From positions 1-23,054 of the forward strand of contig CBFFRP010000543.1 in the NCBI GenBank assembly GCA_965644295.1: DNA of 23,054 nucleotides, given 5' to 3'. The notes beneath the pieces were generated by a model. The model was not told the DNA's origin. It searched no databases and saw nothing but the letters and a program-made list of their open reading frames with translations. This DNA comes from Paraphysomonas bandaiensis. Taxonomy: Eukaryota; Chrysophyceae. The first letter of the stretch is position 1, and every line of letters begins with the position of its first letter. This document shows positions 20,301-23,054 of this stretch, one piece after another. The position numbers and the translations under genes were made by a program.

Positions 20301-23054
20301 ATCATCAGGACAAAGAGTTGTCGGTATAGAAGTGGGTAGTGACGTATCTACTGTAACAGCAGACGAAGGTGCTGAAGTTGATGGAGAAAGAGAAAGTGCA
20401 GATGGCTGAACAGATGGTAGAGGTGTTGGAAAAACAGCACCTTCAGTAGCAAAAGAAGTTTTGCAAACCGTACAGGCGAGAACTTCTTTCTGCTCACCAA
20501 CGACAAAGGTAAACACAGTCTCCTCAGCCGTGTGAATAGTTTCCTCGTCCACACATTGATCTTCCTGGGTAATGATACTTGCGCCGGTAGTAGTACGATC
20601 AAATGCACGCAAACCAGTCGAATCGGACAAACTAATGGAGCTCCCGACTGTGCCGAATATACCAGGCGGAACAACGAAAGAATACTGAAAGTTAATTTCC
20701 CGTTTAACATTAGTCACGCCGTTAAATATAGCACCCTCAAATGTTAAACCCTCAACACAACTAATTGCAACAGAATCCGCAAACGAAAAGTAGGCCAAAG
20801 TTTCAGCTGTAGCATTCATCACATAGTAGGACGGATCGGATGAATCATGCGGCTGCAACACTGCTCGGAAGAAGCGACGACCAACTACCAGTGTTCTAGG
20901 AATCAACAAACGATCATACACAAGCGCCTGAAGCTGCAATACCACTCCAGCATCCACACCTTCCGGATACGCACAATATATTGTCGATGACTCACATCCA
21001 GACGGGAAATTGAATCGAACGAAATTAGCATTGTTACTGGGATCATTATCCTGTCTGGTAATTGGACCTTCACCAACCACAAACATATTGTTTGAAACAT
21101 TGTACACGCCATGCTCAGCAACCATCCATGTTAGAGTAATTGCCGGAGATATAGGCACTGGTATCACCCACTCCTTCGAACAGTAACTATCATTTGCTTG
21201 GTAGATGCGAGTCTCAAAAGTTACGGTCCCAGACAATGTCTGGACATTTCGAACTCTAGCAATCGCAGGATAACCATCAGATGAAGTTTCTCCCGGAATA
21301 TTCGGAAGACTCACAAAAACACTAGCGTTAGAAAATGTACTGACAGATGTAGATATTGTCACCCACTCCTGGTCATTTACCCTTTCGTATCCACCTTCCA
21401 GCCAAACCATATTGACCTCAGATTTTGTCAACAGATTATAAACATCTGTGGTAGAATTACTAATATCAGGACAGCCAAATGATGGAATCACAGTAGGAGA
21501 AGAAGAAGACGGTGCACTGGATGGTACACTTGACTCAAAAGGGAGTGATGGCCCACTTGTTGGTGAAGGAGTTGGGGCCACTGTTGGATTGGATGATGGA
21601 ATCCCTGTTGGAGATACTGTAGGGGATACAGTTGGGTTGAGTGTTGGGTCTGATGTAGGCGATCCTGTTGGTGAAAGTGTTGGTAAAACGGTAGGATTAA
21701 CAGTTGGAACATCGGTCGGACTCAAAGTAGGATTCGATGAAGGACTAGCGGATGGCCCAATAGTGGGCTGAGATGATATCGATGGGACTGATGTCGGACT
21801 TGATGACTCCGGCACAAACACCGCACGACACACAGTACAAGAAGAAACGACATCCTGGGCACCAACGACAAAGGTAAACACAGTCTCCTCAGCCGTGTGA
21901 ATAGTTTCCTCGTCCACACATTGATCTTCCTGGGTAATGATACTTGCGCCGGTAGTAGTACGATCAAATGCACGCAAACCAGTCGAATCCGACAAGCTAG
22001 TGGAGCTCCCGACTGTGCCGAATATACCAGGAAGAGTCAAGTAAGTGTATTGAAAGTCAATATGACGTCTCACATTAGTCACGCCGTTAAATATAGCACC
22101 CTCAAATGTTAAACCCTCAACACAACTAATTGCAACAGAATCCGCAAACGAAAAGTAGGCCAAAGTTTCAGCTGTAGCGTTCATCACATAGTAGGACGGA
22201 TCGGATGAATCATGCGGCTGCAACACTGCTCGGAAGAAGCGACGACCAACTACCAGTGTTCTAGGAATCAACAAACGATCATACACAAGCGTCTGAAGCT
22301 GCAATACCACTCCAGCATCCACACCTTCCGGATACGCACAATATATTGTCGATGACTCACATCCAGGCGGGAAATTGAATCGAACGAAATTAGCATTGTT
22401 AGTGGGATCATTATCCTGTCTGGTAATTGGACCTTCACCAACAATAAAGAAACTACCTGATAAATTGTAAGCACCATGTTCAACTACTAACCAAGATAAT
22501 GACAAAGCCGGAGATATAGGCTCTGGTATCGCCCACTCCTTCGAACAGTAACTATCATTTGCTTGGTAGATGCGAGTCTCAAAAGTCACGGTCCCAGACA
22601 ATGTCTGGACATTTCGAACTCTAGCAATCGCAGGATAACCATCAGATGAAGTTTCTCCCGGAATATTCGGAAGACTCACAAAAACACTAGCGTTAGAAAA
22701 TGTACTGACAGATGTAGATATTGTCACCCACTCCTGGTCATCAACACCAGCAAATCCACCCTCTAGCCAGGTACTGACAATCTCTTCTTTGCTGACCAAA
22801 TCATACAAATCTCCTGTCTCCTTAGCACCACAGGAGCTATTAGAGATTGTAGGAGAGAGAGTCTCCACAACTGTAGGAGTAATCGTAGGAGAGGACGTAG
22901 GTGAAGATGTAGGGGACAAAGTTGGAGACGTTGTAGGTGACACGGTTGGAAGTGACGTTGTAGGAACAAGTGTTGGTGCTAATGTGGTATTCGGTATTGT
23001 GGGTAACACTGACGGTGCAGTAGTGGGAATAACCGTCGGACTAGATGTAGGCTC
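8394..23054 (-). CDS. Giant PT-repeat / LRR / REJ-like multi-pass surface receptor (polycystin-1-like architecture), 5' end outside window
   Basis: A single frame of at least 4886 codons stays open to the right edge, so the start is missing; the internal GTG at 23009 is not the true start. Approximate layout on the minus strand: PT linker (to 22835); three ~340-residue beta-rich units (22834-21814, 21474-20450, 20315-19285) with PT linkers; a YDSFGDGW-type module (19045-18640); a Cys-containing module (18640-18200); PT stalk (18185-16150) with 94-residue repeats; plant-type extracellular LRRs (16135-15500, LSGLGLSGTIPSNIGDLTHL); fibronectin-like segment (15275-14940); REJ/PKD-like region (14200-12900, GPSPVSSCQNLTLDATQSTG); EGF-like cysteines (12215-11940, ending CVCFSGFSGSDC); GPS-like motif (11195-11060). 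About eight membrane spans follow: near 10880-10820, 10425-10345, 10210-10150, 9450-9385, 9350-9265, 9030-8955 and two within 8930-8800. The tail is acidic. Likely role: adhesion or sensory receptor. The ligand is unknown. No PLAT domain is visible between spans 1 and 2. Confidence 0.92.
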   Translation of the reverse strand, partial: EPTSSPTVIPTTAPSVLPTIPNTTLAPTLVPTTSLPTVSPTTSPTLSPTSSPTSSPTITPTVVETLSPTISNSSCGAKETGDLYDLVSKEEIVSTWLEGGFAGVDDQEWVTISTSVSTFSNASVFVSLPNIPGETSSDGYPAIARVRNVQTLSGTVTFETRIYQANDSYCSKEWAIPEPISPALSLSWLVVEHGAYNLSGSFFIVGEGPITRQDNDPTNNANFVRFNFPPGCESSTIYCAYPEGVDAGVVLQLQTLVYDRLLIPRTLVVGRRFFRAVLQPHDSSDPSYYVMNATAETLAYFSFADSVAISCVEGLTFEGAIFNGVTNVRRHIDFQYTYLTLPGIFGTVGSSTSLSDSTGLRAFDRTTTGASIITQEDQCVDEETIHTAEETVFTFVVGAQDVVSSCTVCRAVFVPESSSPTSVPSISSQPTIGPSASPSSNPTLSPTDVPTVNPTVLPTLSPTGSPTSDPTLNPTVSPTVSPTGIPSSNPTVAPTPSPTSGPSLPFESSVPSSAPSSSSPTVIPSFGCPDISNSTTDVYNLLTKSEVNMVWLEGGYERVNDQEWVTISTSVSTFSNASVFVSLPNIPGETSSDGYPAIARVRNVQTLSGTVTFETRIYQANDSYCSKEWVIPVPISPAITLTWMVAEHGVYNVSNNMFVVGEGPITRQDNDPSNNANFVRFNFPSGCESSTIYCAYPEGVDAGVVLQLQALVYDRLLIPRTLVVGRRFFRAVLQPHDSSDPSYYVMNATAETLAYFSFADSVAISCVEGLTFEGAIFNGVTNVKREINFQYSFVVPPGIFGTVGSSISLSDSTGLRAFDRTTTGASIITQEDQCVDEETIHTAEETVFTFVVGEQKEVLACTVCKTSFATEGAVFPTPLPSVQPSALSLSPSTSAPSSAVTVDTSLPTSIPTTLCPDDVNSSLHVFDLVHKEAINYYWIEGGIASVDDQEWVTISTSVSTFSNASVFVSLPNIPGETSSDGYPAIARVRNVQTLSGTVTFETRIYQANDSYCSKEWAIPEPISPAMSLTWMVAEHGVYNVSNNMFVVGEGPITRQDNDPSNNANFVRFNFPPGCESSTIYCAYPEGVDAGVVLQLQTLVYDRLLIPRTLVVGRRFFRAVLQPHDSSDPSYYVMNATAETLAYFSFADSVAISCVEGLTFEGAIFNGVTNVKREINFQYTYLTLPGIFGTVGSSTSLSDSTGLRAFDRTTTGASIITQEDQCVDEETIHTAEETVFTFVVGAQDVVSSCTVCRAVFTPQAVNLPSSVPSLMPTSSQTSPPTALPTVSPTFVPTLFPTQIPTPVPTIVPSPVPTQDPTDFPSATPSSVPTLGPTSNDLFPIGEDDTCLYISVYDSFGDGWDSDVHLYYYIEIDGFDSSNQTSSVSLSSCNRSVLSGCLPNYYLHEDHTYHLALKSLSDVPNFYWEIHWTVQFVLDGVSQSVYYGGYNTSLVFDYSADDRLYSLVWWENLWVTPEESNTCGTQASDIYDNVAASCDEFVVETYGTALSGNTSLSSNNDYQNAGWFIIDMNSRSDLQAYGIPWSVVANVSGTGSSECYACLVDGSYLFRATGLLYPNSESIAWKFCGVSGTGGQELQFSVINSVCQPERLKNISDICEGRPGVNLDTPYPTLFPTSYPTVIPTSVPTVYPTVRPTSGPTEVPTVWPTASPTTSPTPLPTEVPTSSPTASPTQYPTLSPTQYPTFSPTTVPSSMPTQSPSISPTFAPSVEPSGVPSRQPITSTPTKGGETNSPTGLPTLHPTSTPTAAPTLSPTSCPTVSPTVDPTMLPTLSPTDSPTSVPTIAPTTSPTSFPTVVPTVVPSIEPSGVPSRQPITSTPTKEGETNSPTGLPTLHPTSTPTAAPTLSPTSCPTVSPTVDPTMLPTLSPTDSPTSVPTIAPTTSPTSFPTVVPTVVPSIEPSGVPSRQPITSTPTKEGETNSPTGLPTLHPTSTPTAAPTLSPTSCPTVSPTVDPTMLPTLSPTDSPTSVPTIAPTTSPTSFPTVVPTVVPSIEPSGVPSRQPITSTPTKEGDTNSPTGLPTLHPTSTPTAAPTLSPTSCPTVSPTVDPTMLPTLSPTDSPTSVPTIAPTTSPTSFPTVVPTVVPSIEPSGVPSRQPITSTPTKEGETNSPTGLPTLHPTSTPTAAPTLSPTSCPTVSPTVDPTMLPTLSPTDSPTSVPTIAPTTSPTSFPTVVPTVVPSIEPSGVPSRQPITSTPTKEGETNSPTGLPTLHPTSTPTAAPTVLPTLHPTNIPTVAPTMSPTSCPTVSPTLLTTDHPSMHPTEFLTSMPTIFPTVLTVVPTTSPTIESVSDISAALCEITNSFTLSNSSVHGWTCDSNGEPITSNGNTICEDNWTGMDCDESGSIVGLSLSGLGLSGTIPSNIGDLTHLTTIDFSLNNLVGPIPQELGRLTNLQSLSLQGNRFGSLSRRILSHDIAVFRNLQVDFVDDAFDVFAVMSSLTYIDISANGYRGQIPSSLCELPLETLITFDSSASASDKNNFDCVAQCLLDSESLNIVTEPGIDVCPSSTGDSSQPSAVPTFYPSHFTARPSPMPTNAPTRTPTRRPTRSPTATPTTVDATERPVAPTLVPTMYVPAAGTVPVVQSASAETDSSVAVSVSVNVTTTSYGGVLYIGAFEDPSLFTSIDDIRVQGRSRAVPAYFSTSEGFTDTTIKIDGLIPFHKYFIYYYAEDSLGNAGTYRDALATEFLYTAPCCHVVEVSSVPVQAFSSLDSYSVLSQTALSDYLFEFSISSAPENGTEITVTPIFYSDSDLSVVEAGVFSAPAQLSFSADSTDLMKSFLIYGSSGMVYVRLNVSGSGQEQYYSVGNTSVEIVTSHVSNPPPKLTRSVIGYAGQVLSIYFNSASDQGTTALSGHGDLWRCDLIFSFGGAENAACRWANSSVVTVTLNYYGITPDEDALVPGDTVLLLGGVVRAQCVSVPCNNVYSNGSSAVVATVFPVITANIILHGPSPVSSCQNLTLDATQSTGRAGRAWADLDWEVSAEDGGDTSMLTSLLESYKDTTSLISFPVSFLRQTTYFISLGARNFLQSSTEPLLYQTVAIEVIAEEPTLTVGIVGSNYISMQRSAELSKSTVASMSVCTGGITSRVPAVYTYEWQVIQGGTTQSISSSSVNPSVFSSKAYTFEVGKTYTVSVFVTATYEGIEKSSSASFRLYIKRGDVRAIINSIGETAMTAAVNRDVVLNGSPSFDSDLNSDTSSLTFSWTCTVVSAMNFGDNCLSSFSVAERTSSEITLLANSLTASYSYSFTLTVSSTVGGITRKSSTRMLLTIEDSATQTSAISVGNQLSSIFDPDKKLVLSSTIRSDDPNGVSAEWSLVSSNQLSLESASLGVLQRQFTFQQLSSGVAFPLSLYENSLTGGVTYTFRLSVTDSSSSVHFSEVSITPNAPPSGGFLSVSPSTGKAYSTEFYFSAFNWEDEVDDYPLSYHFLYQISDSFDINADTLKASTVGQVQYKYTTLPEGLVSSNNAIACAVVVRDVWDSDAIGEQMVRSSLSESDIYDIYNSAIASRRLSLSVTTSNIHTSDLESFVFGGIIPYLVSTFDITDRFDTDASQDVLTEAMNVISLAEKANCTLAPDCASLNREDCRLTSHTCGSCLTGFDGVFGDSNFECTSAGALTGQSCTSNDECRYGVCDAGLCATPFKTCPVSNYDGSQCSGQGQCQFVDYQYNEFSTSCTADNTNCVAQCVCFSGFSGSDCSLTLEEASARDSARGDLCVALLNMSFYVDSSIEKIDILSQMLNVFFSYDEVFSVQSSEMCANALSALADELSVTSADSESDRIETLITEVISKFVQSVEFQTVSESVYDALNSFRANVEKDMIPGQVPSTISSPNLRLTFRYDFLTDLEGLLLSAPQTEEEIAYGSPVSSFGLPTDGFNGCPNFDQYAILIVSSWGFSPFGTSDVELVTPFFSISTVPTVESPEIIDVSANSEFYSVNMVYSSEFDSLNRRPVCYQYDVSDSTLVECDSCSISSNTSTNVSLSCSNALEYFCPTSATPTSKRSLSEKYFANFPGRHLQSEVMSGTYYTIRSEAVVPSVSARSTEKISTKQSVSGLSTIAALLFVMLMGVVALHCWDLMDRNVFIYKRSQSIERQSLKFNLTAAFDQRGEGTDVTLVPRDLGLSNNGTGGVDDLDRRSEDENARAVVLHDDIDLNEDAWNQPPSSLGPQFPPTSLLSNSTWLTRFSTAMKRHHRWARIFTYPSMQRPRVIRFFVVCSDVLSIVFACVIFFSVFYPDDNLCEKLRTQQECLDEKSSFRLGDKLCEWDSGVPECTLKSPPFTIEFLVSVAMIVIVFSMPFRRFLQFLLEHVCAKRPRIEEWGLPSFLLSPEPTVWENQDRVTNTMTGGKSSESNEVVITRIEDTESGHSTGGSVRPPYRLAYCDTIDPDEEVNVLIAATKEFFNSTLENVPIPWRESSEVEATTGGKQLALMGAIMRWMGVHADGTPISLSFWEKLRYGRPINKMTHKISHVRKQARWVLDKTTSEYQLAPGQTDYQDQILLQEFLMEQLSPVCRFAVKRDLFNLDSSVPGRVSCNLWVGTWLGLLACWVFMAYWSMNWSLTNGSTVAKAWGVVLVIVILTDCLLNEVFQVFFINVVVTDKLRPQIRQVYRVLRHVMLTRLREGFVPSNDVKIVQHTSAACRASRYTQLAALASSSILNLLDDCDIAICRLQRLLRVWDIGYIAFITLYVPSLMNGCYEVVQQSVLDITLPIIWCCVLLLCYVLVAVSPGLLAAFCLVCAIIAVFFFFIAKSEWFMRLTNRRRDSTEYDIEELRNQNVIHMEPESWQAKDKISEDVVQWSGMNNTDPLGRDLSGFQFDPVEFDRSLCEEPMDGLFDSYVSQEPERVDVNDVNCVAESYEIAESGESDAVALGETSYSEHLSLSRE
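10820..10880 (-). other. First membrane span of the giant protein
   Basis: The hydrophobic stretch STIAALLFVMLMGVVALHCW follows the extracellular modules and the GPS-like motif, and is followed by basic residues (KRSQSIERQ), consistent with an extracellular N-terminal side. A polar, acidic loop without a recognisable PLAT fold comes next, before the second span. Confidence 0.8.
11060..11195 (-). other. Degenerate GPS-like motif
   Basis: CYQYDVSDSTLVEC followed by a Cys-x-x-Cys spacing and SCSNALEYFCP sits about 60 residues before the first span. This is the place and Cys/Trp-Cys layout of GPS motifs in adhesion receptors and polycystin-1. The His-Leu/Thr-type self-cleavage tripeptide is missing (NALEYF instead), so autoproteolysis is not expected. 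Confidence 0.45.
16267..17895 (-). repeat. 282-bp tandem array (94-residue PT repeat), six copies
   Basis: The anchor TTCGATAGAAGG (GACAG in the last) occurs at 16470, 16752, 17034, 17316, 17598 and 17880, exactly 282 bp apart. Each unit encodes GVPSRQPITSTPTK, a GETNS or GDTNS block, then about fifteen PT tetrapeptides including SPTSCPTVSPT, which gives one cysteine per unit. Internal copies differ by only a handful of bases. The C-terminal copy (16267-16470) is rearranged, with a duplicated PTLHPT segment. The long plus-strand frame of VG repeats over the same region is the antisense image. Confidence 0.95.
19285..20315 (-). repeat. Beta-rich unit C of the giant protein
   Basis: The third copy runs from CPDDVNSSLHVFDLV to SSCTVCRAVFTP. 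It lies 1161 bp from unit B at the same anchor. It shares VYNVSNNMFVVGEG and VKREINFQY with B, but TYLTLPGIFG and AQDVVSSCTVCRAVF with A, so it is a mosaic of the other two. Confidence 0.95.
20450..21474 (-). repeat. Beta-rich unit B of the giant protein
   Basis: The second copy runs from CPDISNSTTDVYNLL to ACTVCKTSFATEG. It is almost identical to units A and C in the middle, but has private ends: ERVNDQEW near the start and FVVPPGIF plus EQKEVLACTVCKTSF near the end. A long PT linker (21480-21800) separates it from unit A. Confidence 0.95.
21814..22834 (-). repeat. Beta-rich unit A of the giant protein
   Basis: The first of three long repeats, running from CGAKETGDLYDLVSKEE to SSCTVCRAVF. 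Key conserved parts are WLEGG, DDQEWVTISTSVSTFSNAS, the SWLVVEHG segment, AETLAYFSF, and QEDQCVDEETIHTAEETVFT. It has several N-glycosylation sequons (SNAS, NDS, MNAT). Its spacing to unit B, measured at the CCCGGAATATTCGG anchor, is 1365 bp. Confidence 0.95.

Noticed and set aside
23009-23009. GTG at 23009 as the start of the giant protein
   Set aside because: The frame remains open to the window edge and continues the same PT repeat pattern (EPTSSPTVIPTTAPS), so the real start lies outside the window.

Overview
The window looks like nuclear DNA of a microbial eukaryote, most likely a stramenopile (heterokont) alga or a relative. Three things point there: a eukaryotic 28S rRNA segment at the left edge; a gene with three very short GT-AG introns; and a giant surface protein built from PT/SPT-rich low-complexity stretches, leucine-rich repeats, REJ-like and EGF-like modules and a multi-pass membrane region, a style common in diatoms, pelagophytes and oomycetes. 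The assignment rests on architecture only and is not secure below that level.

Layout. 1-517: 3' part of a conserved large-subunit rRNA segment on the + strand (the 5' end is outside the window); similarity stops abruptly near 517. 518-1297: non-coding, with one long imperfect hairpin. 1298-4070 (minus): a spliced gene for a predicted 869-residue, probably N-myristoylated, leucine-rich-repeat/coiled-coil protein ending in thirteen in-frame copies of a 26-residue repeat (78-bp minisatellite). 4071-4551: compact divergent intergenic region with TATA-like stretches and palindromes. 4552-5301 (plus): intronless lipoyl(octanoyl) transferase of the LipB/LIP2 family with both catalytic residues. 5302-8393: about 3.1 kb with no recognisable gene, only small inverted repeats and one weak protein-like ORF. 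8394-23054 (minus): a single uninterrupted reading frame of at least 4886 codons that runs off the right edge. It encodes an enormous type of REJ/polycystin-1-like cell-surface protein.

From N to C terminus the giant protein has: PT linker, three near-identical ~340-residue beta-rich units separated by PT linkers, a GDGW-type module, a second Cys-containing module, a ~650-residue PT region containing six copies of a 94-residue repeat, an extracellular plant-type LRR domain, a short PT stretch, a fibronectin-like segment, REJ/PKD-like modules, EGF-like cysteine-rich segments, a degenerate GPS-like motif, about eight membrane spans with a large cytosolic loop, and an acidic tail. This suggests a long, probably glycosylated stalked adhesion or sensory receptor. 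The three large genes show no obvious functional link: lipoylation is housekeeping, and the other two are lineage-specific repeat proteins. The shared theme is tandem-repeat expansion at three scales (78 bp, 282 bp and ~1.1-1.4 kb), with visible signs of sequence homogenisation between copies.
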